Shown: piece after piece, positions 1-7,640 of the stretch
Position numbering within the stretch: the stretch's first letter is position 1
How the letters are laid out: each line of letters starts with the position of its first letter
DNA from: CAYRMV01 sp964425255
Lineage (GTDB): Bacteria > Bacteroidota > Bacteroidia > Flavobacteriales_D > Crocinitomicaceae
Assembly: GCA_964425255.1 (NCBI GenBank)
Contig: CAYRMV010000042.1
Location: forward strand, 1 to 23,586
Length of the DNA: 23,586 nt
Direction: 5' to 3'
The notes under the pieces: model-generated
The model's input: the letters and a program-made list of their open reading frames with translations, nothing else
The model's database searches: none
What the model was told of the DNA's origin: nothing
Position numbers and translations under genes: made by a program

Positions 1-72
1 GAATTGGTAGACACGCCGGACTTAAAATCCTGTGCCTGTATGGGCGTGCGGGTTCAAGTCCCGCTCCGAGTA
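1..72 (+). tRNA. tRNA-Leu(UAA), 5' end cut off by the window
   Basis: The 3' part of a class II tRNA is visible. It begins in the D-arm (GAATTGGTAGACAC). The anticodon loop CTTAAAA at 21-27 holds anticodon TAA at 23-25, which reads the Leu codon UUA. A long variable arm follows at about 33-47. The T-arm is GCGGG/TTCAAGT/CCCGC at 48-64, and the acceptor 3' strand TCCGAGT plus discriminator A ends at 72. CCA is not encoded, as is common in Bacteroidota. The anticodon stem has one C-T mismatch (17/31). The acceptor 5' strand and the start of the D-stem lie before the window. Confidence 0.95.
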
Positions 73-73
73 C

Positions 74-129
74 AAAACCAGAGTGAGAAACACAACAAAA
101 GCGTTGTTTCAAGCTCTGGTTTTTTTTTT
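74..129 (+). terminator. Intrinsic terminator of the tRNA-Leu transcript
   Basis: AAAACCAGAG at 74-83 pairs with CTCTGGTTTT at 114-123. An inner stem (GAAAC.CAAC with GTTG.TTTC) extends it, and a run of ten T ends the structure. It starts right after the tRNA, so it ends that transcript. Confidence 0.9.
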
Positions 130-204
130 GACCACTTCATAATCACACAAGTGATTGTTCTATTAGATACAGTTTTACAATGAGCGCTTCCAGCTCGTTA
201 AAAT

Positions 205-240
205 AAGTCTTGATTTTCTTCGGAAAGTTGAGACTTTTTT
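205..240 (+). terminator. Second intrinsic terminator with a cUUCGg tetraloop
   Basis: The arms at 205-218 and 223-236 form a 14-pair stem that includes three wobble pairs. It is closed by C(TTCG)G, the very stable UUCG tetraloop. Six T then ATTT follow. No gene is visible between the tRNA terminator and this one. It may be a back-up terminator for the tRNA transcript or the end of a short unannotated RNA. Confidence 0.75.
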
Positions 241-376
241 ATTTATCTGTTTTCAATTAATCATTAAATCATACCTTTCCCTCAACAAACAAAACCACTA
301 ACTCAATGTAGGTTGATTTAATCCCATAGTAACACCAAACCAACCAACATCATTCTTCGTTATAGTTTTCAAACGA

Positions 377-409
377 TTGTGATTTTATTATGAATTATCG
401 TTATTTTTG
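377..409 (+). promoter_or_regulatory. Promoter of the secreted adhesin-type gene
   Basis: TATTTTTG at 402-409 matches the Bacteroidota -7 consensus TAnnTTTG exactly. TTG at 377-379 lies 22 bases upstream and fits the -33 element. The start codon is 23 bases after the -7 box, so the leader is short. Confidence 0.6.
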
Positions 410-432
410 TTAACATCTAAAATTAAAATGAA

Positions 433-2301
433 ATGAAATTACGTTACACAACACTTGCACTTGCATTTGCAGCATTTGGTTCTACGGCATTCGCTCAAAC
501 AAATGGTTCTGCAATCCGTAAGGCAGATGAAAGATCGGTTCCTTTCCAGGTTGGAAAGTCAAAACCATCCACCAAGCAACCATCATTTACTTCAAAAGCT
601 GTTATCCTTTCTCAAGATTTTGAAGGCACAACTTTCCCTCCTCAAGATTGGACAAAAGAAAGTGGTTCAACTTCAACTGTAACAGCCGCAAATCAAGAAT
701 GGCACCGTCGTGCAACTGGAGGGTATCCACAAAACATCGATGCATTCAATGGAACAAATCCAGGTGGTTGTGCAGCTGTTTTGTATGTGAACAGTACAGA
801 TCAACACGATGAATACCTCATCACGCCGGAAGTAACTTTGCCAGCTGGAGAAAATTTCCAAATTGCATTTGATTTTGCTTCTAGCACCTATTGGCATGTT
901 ACCAATTTTGACAATGCTGACATTACAGTTCATGCATCAACAGATGGTGGTCAAACTTGGTCTGCTCCACTTTGGCAAGAAGATGACGACGCTTTGTTAG
1001 AAGCATCGTATTCAGACGCTTGGTTAGACGGAGGTGCATACAACTGGTTTAGAGCATTTGTTAATGTATCAGATTATGCCGGGCAAGATGTGATGTTCGC
1101 TTTCCATTATGTTGGACTTGATGGTGCTCCTTTCTACTTAGACAATGTTGTTATTGAAAACATTCCTGACAATGACTTAGGAATTACAGCAGCTTGGCCA
1201 GGTGACATTATCAATGCATTTGATTACTCACGTGTTCCTACATCTCAAGTACAACCCGCGGTTGTTGGTGTTGCTGTAAGAAACACAGGTTTATTAGCGC
1301 AAACAAACAAAACGGCTACAGTTGAAATCAAATTGGGTAACACATCTGTTTATACAGGAGCAACTGATCCATTTACATTAGCACCAGGTGAAGTTGATAC
1401 ATTTTGGGTAGCGACAAACTACACACCTTCAACAGTAGGAAACTATACCGTAGAGTTTGCTTTACCTTCGGATGACAATGTAGCAAACGATGAAACAAAT
1501 GTTACTTTTGAAACAACATTAAATACATACAGCCATGACTATGCTCTTGGTGGAGACAATCCAGGAAGTGGAATCTACCGTTTGGATGAAGATGCACCTG
1601 TAGCTATTGGAACACGTTACCAAATCGTTGCAAATGACGATTTATATGGAATCGACTTGTTAATCGAAGAAGGAACAGATGAAGGAATTGAATTGGAGTT
1701 GATTGTGTACGAGGAATTATCAAGTGTCCAAGATTTATCTCCGATTGCTAGTACAAACTATGTAGTACCTGCATCTGCAATTGCAAACGGAATCACTACA
1801 GTAAAATTCTCTTCTGCAGTTCCATTAACTGCTGGAAAAACTTACATCATCCAAGCATTAGTTGATCAATCAGGACAAGAGCGTTTGTTTATTGCGGGTT
1901 CTGATAACGGTGACTCTGATAACGGAACAGTTAATTACGGTCCTTTCGGAACAAATGAAGCAGTGAATCATTTCATTGGATGGGGATTCTCTCCGGCAAT
2001 CCGTATGAACTTTGATCAATCTTTGAATGTAAACGAAGTTGAAAAAGGAACTGAATTCGCGATTTATCCAAACCCAGCTAAAGATCAAGCAAAAGTATCT
2101 TTCAATTTAGCTGCTGAAACAGCAATTGAAATGAATGTAACTGATTTGGCTGGAAAAGTAGTTTTATCCGAAAACTTAGGTAATAAAACAGCGGGTAACC
2201 ACGTAGTAAAAGTAAACACATCTTCATTGAACGAAGGAATCTACATGGTAAACTTTGTAACAAATGGTGTTGTTACTACACAAAAATTGGTGATTAGATA
2301 A
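433..2301 (+). CDS. Secreted choice-of-anchor J / cleaved-adhesin protein with T9SS sorting domain
   Basis: This is a 622-residue exported protein. The N-terminus is a signal peptide (MKLRYTTLALAFAAFGSTAFA, then Q). Residues about 58-245 look like a cleaved-adhesin / choice-of-anchor J jelly-roll domain: it opens with SQDFEGTTFPPQDW, has an HDEYLITPEVTLP strand, and closes with APFYLDNVVIE. A middle region (about 265-360) resembles a CARDB-type beta-sandwich. The C-terminus from about residue 543 (FAIYPNPAKDQ to QKLVIR) is a type A sorting domain, which sends proteins through the type IX system to the cell surface or medium. No protease active site is visible, so adhesion or substrate binding is more likely than catalysis. 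It is transcribed alone, with its own promoter upstream and a terminator downstream. The domain assignment is strong; the ligand is unknown. Confidence 0.85.
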   Translation: MKLRYTTLALAFAAFGSTAFAQTNGSAIRKADERSVPFQVGKSKPSTKQPSFTSKAVILSQDFEGTTFPPQDWTKESGSTSTVTAANQEWHRRATGGYPQNIDAFNGTNPGGCAAVLYVNSTDQHDEYLITPEVTLPAGENFQIAFDFASSTYWHVTNFDNADITVHASTDGGQTWSAPLWQEDDDALLEASYSDAWLDGGAYNWFRAFVNVSDYAGQDVMFAFHYVGLDGAPFYLDNVVIENIPDNDLGITAAWPGDIINAFDYSRVPTSQVQPAVVGVAVRNTGLLAQTNKTATVEIKLGNTSVYTGATDPFTLAPGEVDTFWVATNYTPSTVGNYTVEFALPSDDNVANDETNVTFETTLNTYSHDYALGGDNPGSGIYRLDEDAPVAIGTRYQIVANDDLYGIDLLIEEGTDEGIELELIVYEELSSVQDLSPIASTNYVVPASAIANGITTVKFSSAVPLTAGKTYIIQALVDQSGQERLFIAGSDNGDSDNGTVNYGPFGTNEAVNHFIGWGFSPAIRMNFDQSLNVNEVEKGTEFAIYPNPAKDQAKVSFNLAAETAIEMNVTDLAGKVVLSENLGNKTAGNHVVKVNTSSLNEGIYMVNFVTNGVVTTQKLVIR

Positions 2302-2321
2302 TCATTCAAATCAATATTTGT

Positions 2322-2355
2322 AAAGGGCTGTTCATTCATTTGAGCAGCCCTTTTT
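2322..2355 (+). terminator. Intrinsic terminator after the adhesin-type gene
   Basis: AAAGGGCTG at 2322-2330 pairs with CAGCCCTTT at 2345-2353, and the T run continues to 2355. It starts 21 bases after the stop codon. Confidence 0.85.
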
Positions 2356-2486
2356 CGTGGTTAAATAATTCGATTAAAATAAATCCCATAAACAGGGAAG
2401 AAACAAAGTTATTTGCGCTTAAATTCACTATTTGATTGGTAACCTTAACATAGGATTTCAATTGCAAATCAAACATGAAGACAAAC

Positions 2487-2512
2487 AAAAAGCCCCGATT
2501 ACTCAGGGCTTC
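2487..2512 (-). terminator. Intrinsic terminator of pdhB (minus strand)
   Basis: Read on the minus strand, GAAGCCC pairs with GGGCTT around a short loop and is followed by TTTTT. It lies 22 bases beyond the stop codon of the minus-strand gene. With the plus-strand terminator at 2322-2355 it insulates the two convergent genes. Confidence 0.8.
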
Positions 2513-2534
2513 AAAATAAAATATGTTGTTTAAA

Positions 2535-3515
2535 TTAATTGCGATACAAAGTTGCCTTTACTGCTATAATCAAACGTTCTACATTTGGTAAAGCTTCATC
2601 AATCAAAGTTGGTGAAAAAGCAAACGGCGTATCTGTTTGTGTTACACGCATTACTGGAGCATCCAAATGATCAAAAGCATAACGTTGCAGATGGTACGAA
2701 ATTTCAGATGAAATCGACGCTAACGGCCAAGATTCTTCTAAAACAACACAACGATTTGTTTTCTTAACAGATTCTACAATACAAGCATAATCAATTGGGC
2801 GAATAGTTCTCAAATCGATAATTTCCAATGAAATCCCTTCTTTTTCTAAAATCTCAGCAGCTTCATAAGCTACTTTAATGATCTTACCAAAAGAAACAAT
2901 TGTTACATCCGTTCCTTTGCGTTTTACATCAGCAACACCAATTGGAATAATGTATTCTCCTTCGGGAATTTCACCTTTATCACCATACATCTTCTCTGAC
3001 TCCAAGAATACAACAGGATCATTGTCGCGAATAGCTGCTTTCAACAAACCTTTTGCATCATAGGGATTAGAAGGAGTAATTACTTTCAAACCTGGCACAT
3101 GTGCATAAAAAGCTTCGAAACTTTGTGAATGCGTAGCTGCGAGCTGACCAGCAGTTCCATTTCCACCACGGAAAACAATTGGACATGAATATTGACCACC
3201 TGACATTTGCAACATTTTTGCTGCACTGTTGATGATTTGATCTGCTGCTAAAATGGCAAAGTTCCAAGTCATAAACTCGACAATTGGACGAAGCCCATTC
3301 ATCGATGCTCCAACAGCAATTCCAGCAAAACCAAGTTCAGCAATAGGCGTGTCAATAACTCGTTTCGCACCAAATTCATCTAACATTCCTTGCGAAACTT
3401 TATATGCGCCATTGTATTCAGCTACTTCTTCTCCTAATAAAAATACGCTTTCGTCACGACGCATCTCTTCTGACATCGCTTCACGTAGAGCTTCTCTAAA
3501 CTGTACAGTCTTCAT
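2535..3515 (-). CDS. pdhB: Pyruvate dehydrogenase E1 component subunit beta
   Basis: This 326-residue protein has the normal length for the beta chain of a heterotetrameric (alpha2beta2) thiamine-diphosphate E1. With the alpha chain it decarboxylates pyruvate and acetylates the lipoyl group of E2, making acetyl-CoA in the cytoplasm. Family landmarks are clear: MREA-type N-terminus (FREALREAMSEEM), GEEVAEYNGAYKVSQG, the cofactor-region glutamate in VIDTPIAELGFAGIAVG (E60), and the histidine region ATHSQSFEAFYAHVPG (H129, H139). The C-terminal transketolase domain carries IIDLRTIRPID and VVLEESWP. The alpha subunit and E2 genes are not in this window, so the complex is encoded at more than one place. 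A branched-chain 2-oxo acid E1 beta is the alternative; TYNGAYKV/LDEFG features and the Flavobacteriales context favour pyruvate. Confidence 0.9.
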   Translation of the reverse strand: MKTVQFREALREAMSEEMRRDESVFLLGEEVAEYNGAYKVSQGMLDEFGAKRVIDTPIAELGFAGIAVGASMNGLRPIVEFMTWNFAILAADQIINSAAKMLQMSGGQYSCPIVFRGGNGTAGQLAATHSQSFEAFYAHVPGLKVITPSNPYDAKGLLKAAIRDNDPVVFLESEKMYGDKGEIPEGEYIIPIGVADVKRKGTDVTIVSFGKIIKVAYEAAEILEKEGISLEIIDLRTIRPIDYACIVESVKKTNRCVVLEESWPLASISSEISYHLQRYAFDHLDAPVMRVTQTDTPFAFSPTLIDEALPNVERLIIAVKATLYRN

Positions 3516-3577
3516 CTATTCTCTTTATTATCAACTCAATTATGATTTTTTCGATTCAATTATTGAGCACGATTTTC

Positions 3578-3599
3578 GATTAATGCGTCAAAATTAATC
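3578..3599 (-). promoter_or_regulatory. Probable pdhB promoter with an inverted repeat over the -7 box
   Basis: On the minus strand TAATTTTG (3596 down to 3589) matches TAnnTTTG. It lies inside a perfect 7-bp inverted repeat, GATTAAT at 3578-3584 and ATTAATC at 3593-3599, separated by 8 bases. The leader to the ATG would be about 65 bases. The -33 element is not clear. The repeat could be an operator, but the region is AT-rich, so chance is possible. Confidence 0.4.
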
Positions 3600-3724
3600 A
3601 ATTTAATCGAATTTAACTTTGAATTTGACTTCCGGAAACACCAGAAAAGCAGATATACTAAGCACGCATAGTTTTTTCTAACAAAATTTTGCACTTTAAC
3701 GATCAAAAAAACAGAATTGTTTGT

Positions 3725-3732
3725 TATGTTTG
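3725..3732 (+). promoter_or_regulatory. -7 box of the etfBA promoter
   Basis: TATGTTTG matches TAnnTTTG exactly and lies 26 bases before the etfB ATG. It sits inside an in-frame upstream extension that begins with TTG at 3717, which argues that the extension is not translated. The -33 element is not clear. Confidence 0.6.
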
Positions 3733-3758
3733 CAAGACATAAAGTTAAAGGACAGAAA

Positions 3759-4499
3759 ATGAAAATACTTGTTTGTATCAGTAAATCGCCGGATACAACT
3801 TCAAAAATTGCCTTCACAGATGGGAATAAGAAGTTTGATGAAAACGGTGTTCAATACATTGTAAACCCTTATGACGAGTGGTACGCGTTGGTTCGTGCGC
3901 TTGAAATCAAAGAAGCTCAAGGAGGAAATGTTACTATCATTACAGTAGGAACAGCAGCAGACGATGCGGTAATTCGTAAAGCGTTAGCAATTGGTGCAGA
4001 CGATGCTGTTCGAATTGATGCAGAACCTACAGATGCTTATTACACAGCGATGCAAATTGCTGAATATGCTAAAGCGAATGGATTTGATTTGGTTTTAACA
4101 GGAAAAGAAACAATCAACTACAATGGTTCACAAGTTGGTGGAATGATTGCAGAAGCAATGGATGTTCCTTTCGTTTCTTTGGCTGAAAAATTGGATGTAA
4201 ACGGAACAACGTTGAAATTAGAGCAAGAAATTGCAGGTGGTGTTCAAGTGGTTGAAACATCAACTCCAGCAGTTGTTAGTTGTGCAAAAGGAATGGCAGA
4301 ACAACGAATTCCAAATATGCGTGGCATTATGGCTGCTCGTACGAAACCGTTAAATGTAGTTGCTCCTGTAGCAATTGATTTTTTGACATCGTATGAAGAA
4401 TATACCTTGCCACCAGCAAAATCGGCTTGTAAAATGATCGATCCAACAAACATGGACGAATTGGTTGAATTACTTCACTCTGAAGCAAAAGTTATCTAA
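3759..4499 (+). CDS. etfB: Electron transfer flavoprotein subunit beta
   Basis: The 246-residue beta subunit of ETF binds AMP and, with the FAD-bearing alpha subunit, carries electrons from acyl-CoA and other dehydrogenases to the quinone pool. It starts with the family's MKILVCISKSPDT, followed by VQYIVNPYDEWYALVRALEIKE, the nucleotide-fold segment TIITVGTAADDAVIRKALAIGAD, and the LTGKETINYNGSQVGGMIAE region that replaces the GKQAIDDD signature of many other phyla; I recall this form from Bacteroidota. I chose the ATG at 3759 because the -7 box at 3725-3732 lies within the longer TTG or ATG options, and because a purine-rich AAAGGACAG stretch precedes this start. The gene for the alpha subunit follows after 6 bases, so the two are cotranscribed and made in equal amounts. 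Confidence 0.95.
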   Translation: MKILVCISKSPDTTSKIAFTDGNKKFDENGVQYIVNPYDEWYALVRALEIKEAQGGNVTIITVGTAADDAVIRKALAIGADDAVRIDAEPTDAYYTAMQIAEYAKANGFDLVLTGKETINYNGSQVGGMIAEAMDVPFVSLAEKLDVNGTTLKLEQEIAGGVQVVETSTPAVVSCAKGMAEQRIPNMRGIMAARTKPLNVVAPVAIDFLTSYEEYTLPPAKSACKMIDPTNMDELVELLHSEAKVI

Positions 4500-4505
4500 G
4501 AAATT

Positions 4506-5447
4506 ATGGCAACATTAGTATATATCAATAGCGAAAACGGACTAGGTAAAGCGGATTTTGAAGCAGTTACTTATGCCAAAAAATTAGGTCAAGATGTAAT
4601 CGTTGTAACAAACGGAAATAATACTGACTTAGCAAAATTAGGCGAATACGGTGCAAGCAAAGTTTTAGTTGACAGATCGTTGACTCAAGCAGATGCTCAA
4701 CAAACAACGCGTTTAATTGCAAATGCAGTGGAATCAACAGGGGCTAACATCCTTGTTTTCTCTCATGATCTAACGGCAAAAGCAGTAGCTCCTCGCCTAT
4801 CTGTTCGTTTGAAAGCAGGTTTGATTTCAGGTGCAATTGCATTACCAGAAACTGGAAACGGATTTTCATGTAAAGTAAACGTTTTCTCTGGAAAAGCATT
4901 TGGAACAGTATCCGTGAAAACAGACAAAAAAATCATTTCATTATTACCAAACACCTTGCAACCAGAAGTAACTGGATCAGCTGCATCTGTTGAAGAATTT
5001 AATGGAAATGCAGGTTCGGGTGCAATCAAAGTAATCGAAACAAAAAAACCAGAAGGAAACATTCCACTTCCTGAAGCAGAATTAGTTGTTTCAGCAGGTC
5101 GTGGATTGAAAGGTCCTGAAAACTGGGGAATGGTTGAAGACTTAGCATCCGCATTAGGAGCTGCAACAGCTTGTTCTCGTCCAGTTGCTGATATTGGTTG
5201 GAGACCTCATCACGAACACGTTGGACAAACAGGAGTTGCTATTCGTCCAAACTTATATATTGCCGCTGGAATTTCAGGTGCAATCCAACATTTAGCAGGT
5301 GTAAATGGTTCAAAAGTGATTGTTGTAATCAACACAGATCCAGAAGCACCATTCTTCAAAGCAGCTGACTATGGTGTAGTTGGAGATGCTTTCGAAGTAT
5401 TGCCACGCTTAACAGAAGCGGTAAAAAAATTCCGTTCGAATCACTAA
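4506..5447 (+). CDS. etfA: Electron transfer flavoprotein subunit alpha
   Basis: The 313-residue alpha subunit of ETF has normal length. The N-terminal domain (about 1-180) has the ETF fold seen also in EtfB. The C-terminal FAD domain (about 190-313) is strongly conserved: VSAGRGLKGPENW, the SRPVADIGWRPHHEHVGQTG segment, YIAAGISGAIQHLAG and VINTDPEAPFFKAADYGVVGD. These bind the FAD that shuttles electrons. The gene begins 6 bases after etfB and is followed by a hairpin terminator, so etfBA looks like a two-gene operon. The usual membrane partner, ETF:quinone oxidoreductase, is not encoded in the window. No odd residues stand out. Confidence 0.95.
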   Translation: MATLVYINSENGLGKADFEAVTYAKKLGQDVIVVTNGNNTDLAKLGEYGASKVLVDRSLTQADAQQTTRLIANAVESTGANILVFSHDLTAKAVAPRLSVRLKAGLISGAIALPETGNGFSCKVNVFSGKAFGTVSVKTDKKIISLLPNTLQPEVTGSAASVEEFNGNAGSGAIKVIETKKPEGNIPLPEAELVVSAGRGLKGPENWGMVEDLASALGAATACSRPVADIGWRPHHEHVGQTGVAIRPNLYIAAGISGAIQHLAGVNGSKVIVVINTDPEAPFFKAADYGVVGDAFEVLPRLTEAVKKFRSNH

Positions 5448-5487
5448 GATTCAAATAGAATCATTACTTTTACCTCGCAATAATTGG

Positions 5488-5518
5488 TTAGGGAAGCAAG
5501 TTTTGCTTCCCTAATTCA
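5488..5518 (+). terminator. Hairpin after etfA
   Basis: A perfect 12-bp stem, TTAGGGAAGCAA at 5488-5499 and TTGCTTCCCTAA at 5503-5514, has a 3-base loop and is followed only by TTCATT. The weak T run makes termination probable but not certain; it could also stabilise the mRNA 3' end or act on both strands. Confidence 0.65.
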
Positions 5519-5548
5519 TTGATATAAAGAGCTACAACAGAATAAAAC

Positions 5549-6148
5549 ATGGATAAAGTAAAACTGGATATTGTTGGTCTTACATACTCTCAAACTCAAT
5601 CAGGTGCTTATGCTTTGATACTTGCTGAAGTGGGTGGAAAACGAAGTCTTCCAATCATTATTGGTGGTTTCGAGGCTCAAGCAATTGCCATTGAACTTGA
5701 AAAAATGACTCCAACAAGACCACTTACACATGATTTATTCAAAAGTCTGGCCCTCTCTTTTCACATACAAGTGAGAGAAGTGGTCATTTATAACCTAAAC
5801 GAAGGAATTTTCTACGCCAAAATCATCTGTGAACAAGACGGACATTTAAGTGAAATCGATGCGAGAACATCCGATGCGATTGCACTTGCAGTTCGATTCA
5901 AATGTCCGATTTATACATTCGAAAATATTCTTGCTAGCGCCGGAATACATTTGGACGAAAACAATGAGTTTTCATCTGATGTGGAACCAAACAAAAGCGA
6001 TGAATCAAACCCAATAACAAATTCACTCACTCAATTATCTATCACCGAATTACAAGAACAACTTAATCAGGCGCTTGACGAAGAAGATTATGAGAAGGCA
6101 TCATTACTTCGAGATGAAATAAGCAAACGCACCAATTCACAAAGTTAA
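5549..6148 (+). CDS. Bifunctional nuclease (BFN/DUF151) family protein with C-terminal UVR motif
   Basis: This 199-residue cytoplasmic protein has two parts. Residues about 1-135 are a BFN domain: MDKVKLDIVGLTYSQTQSG, then LPIIIGGFEAQAIAIELEK, RPLTHDLFKSL, and the conserved IDARTSDAIALAVRFKCPIY. After an acidic linker, residues about 160-197 form a UVR (UvrB/UvrC) motif, LQEQLNQALDEEDYEKASLLRDEI, a short helical hairpin known from excision-repair and Clp-type proteins as an interaction module. BFN proteins were named for RNase and DNase activity in plants, and bacterial members are poorly characterised, so the exact role here is open. It is 17 bases upstream of the nucleoside transporter and is probably cotranscribed with it, which suggests a link to nucleotide salvage. 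No clear -7 box precedes it. Confidence 0.85.
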   Translation: MDKVKLDIVGLTYSQTQSGAYALILAEVGGKRSLPIIIGGFEAQAIAIELEKMTPTRPLTHDLFKSLALSFHIQVREVVIYNLNEGIFYAKIICEQDGHLSEIDARTSDAIALAVRFKCPIYTFENILASAGIHLDENNEFSSDVEPNKSDESNPITNSLTQLSITELQEQLNQALDEEDYEKASLLRDEISKRTNSQS

Positions 6149-6165
6149 ATCTTCAACTTTTTTTT

Positions 6166-7620
6166 ATGGATCGCTTCACTGGAATAATAGGAATAATCGT
6201 TATCATTGGTATTGCTTTTTTAGTATCCAATAACAAAAAAAGAATTAATCTTCGACTTGTTTTTAGTGGCTTAGCGCTTCAAATCGTAATCGCTTTCTTA
6301 GTTCTGAAAGTCCCTCCAGTAAAAAGCTTTTTTCAATCTCTTGGAAAAGGAATGCAACACATTGAAGAATTCGCTCGTGAAGGCGCTTCCTTTGTTTATG
6401 GTGGTATAAGTACTGAAAATGAAGTGTACAATCCCCACGTTTTCAAAAGTGACACACTCGAATCTGAGGGAAAAACTTTTATTTTTCATTCCGTGATTGC
6501 CGGTGAACTCAAAAATAAAAAACTTCCAACTCTACAATTTGAAAAAAATTCTGAAAACACGAACCATGTTTACCAATTAGTTTCTGTTGATCCAAAAACG
6601 CAGAAAGCTGGAAACCACGTTAGTCCTATCACTTTTAAAAATGGTACTCCAAAAGTTCAAGATAACTTTGCTACAAGTGGATTTGTTTTTGCTTTCAATA
6701 TTACAGCTACAATAATATTAGTATGCATATTAGTTGCCATTCTTTACCATATTGGAATCATGCAACGTATTGTATCAATCATAGCAAAAGCAATGAATTT
6801 TATTATGAGAGTCAGTGGTGCTGAAGCTTTAAGTAATGTTGCAAGCGCATTCGTTGGTCAAGTTGAAGCTCAAGTAATGATTCGACCTTACTTAAAAGGA
6901 ATGACGAATAGTGAATTATTAGCATCCATGAGTGGTAGTTTGGCTTGTATTGCAGGAGGTATTCTTGTTGTTTATACAACTATGGGAGCTCCAGCTGAGT
7001 ATCTAATTGCAGCGAGTTTGATGGCAGCACCTGGCGCATTGGTTATTTCAAAAATTGTTTACCCAGAAACAGAAGAATCTCTAACCATGGGAACAGTTAA
7101 ACTGGAAGTTAAAAAAGAGCATGTCAATTTAATAGATGCTATTAGTCATGGTGCTACAGATGGTTTCAAAATTTCAATGAATGTAATTGCCATGCTTATT
7201 GGTTTTTTAGCGCTAATAGCAATGCTAAACTGGCTTTTGGGATTAGTAAATCCAGAATTAACTTTAGATGCGATTTTTGGTAAAATTTTCTATCCAATGG
7301 CGTGGGCAATGGGTGTCCCTTCTAATGATGTAGGTAGTGTAGCAACTCTCTTGGGACAAAAATTGACTATTAATGAATTTGTCGCATTTAAAAATCTAAC
7401 TGGACATTCTGTTCCTGTTGTTAGTGAAAAGGCAAACTTAATAGCAAGTATCGCTATTTGTGGTTTTGCAAATTTTAGTAGCGTCGGAATGCAAATTGGT
7501 GGAATTGGTGCTTTAGCTCCTGAAAGAAGAGCTGATTTAGCAAAACTAGGTATGCGTGCTTTACTTTGTGGTACACTTGCATCTTATTTATCAGCAACAA
7601 TAGCAGGTATCATTTTTTAA
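6166..7620 (+). CDS. Concentrative nucleoside transporter (CNT/NupC family) with a large extra loop
   Basis: This 484-residue inner-membrane protein imports nucleosides by Na+ or H+ symport. N-terminal membrane segments lie at about 5-20 and 30-50. The CNT Gate and C-terminal domains follow from about 172 to 484. Hairpin 1 reads EALSNVASAFVGQVEAQVMI (220-239), and hairpin 2 ends in ICGFANFSSVGMQIGG (431-446), with the Asn and Ser that bind ribose in CNTs. Two things are odd. Hairpin 1 has GQVEAQ where most CNTs have GQTEAP, so the nucleobase-contacting Thr is Val. Residues about 81-170 form a hydrophilic insert of some 70-90 residues between FVYGG and GFVFAF, a region that is short in E. coli NupC (about 400 residues). 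It follows the nuclease gene by 17 bases and lies near thyA, which fits salvage of nucleosides. Substrate preference cannot be told. Confidence 0.9.
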   Translation: MDRFTGIIGIIVIIGIAFLVSNNKKRINLRLVFSGLALQIVIAFLVLKVPPVKSFFQSLGKGMQHIEEFAREGASFVYGGISTENEVYNPHVFKSDTLESEGKTFIFHSVIAGELKNKKLPTLQFEKNSENTNHVYQLVSVDPKTQKAGNHVSPITFKNGTPKVQDNFATSGFVFAFNITATIILVCILVAILYHIGIMQRIVSIIAKAMNFIMRVSGAEALSNVASAFVGQVEAQVMIRPYLKGMTNSELLASMSGSLACIAGGILVVYTTMGAPAEYLIAASLMAAPGALVISKIVYPETEESLTMGTVKLEVKKEHVNLIDAISHGATDGFKISMNVIAMLIGFLALIAMLNWLLGLVNPELTLDAIFGKIFYPMAWAMGVPSNDVGSVATLLGQKLTINEFVAFKNLTGHSVPVVSEKANLIASIAICGFANFSSVGMQIGGIGALAPERRADLAKLGMRALLCGTLASYLSATIAGIIF

Positions 7621-7640
7621 GGTTGAATAACTAACTAATT

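Larger units (their letters stand above)
131..432. other. Intergenic region between the tRNA and the first secreted-protein gene
   Basis: No convincing gene lies in these 302 bases. They hold a small hairpin (AATCAC/GTGATT at 141-156), a second strong terminator at 205-240, and the promoter of the downstream gene at 377-409. The minus strand stays open for about 32 codons at 143-238 but has no start codon. I see nothing recognisable between 241 and 376. Confidence 0.6.

Noticed and set aside
180..206. Eight-codon leader-like ORF (MSSASSLK) just before the UUCG-loop terminator
   Set aside because: Too short, no run of a regulated amino acid, and no alternative hairpin that would make it an attenuator.
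1..240. tRNA gene as an attachment site of an integrated element
   Set aside because: No integrase, no repeated tRNA 3' end elsewhere in the window, and the downstream genes look like ordinary chromosome.
3560..3817. Open frame on the minus strand across the pdhB-etfB intergenic region
   Set aside because: It overlaps the etfB start and both promoters, its composition is not protein-like, and no family is recognised.
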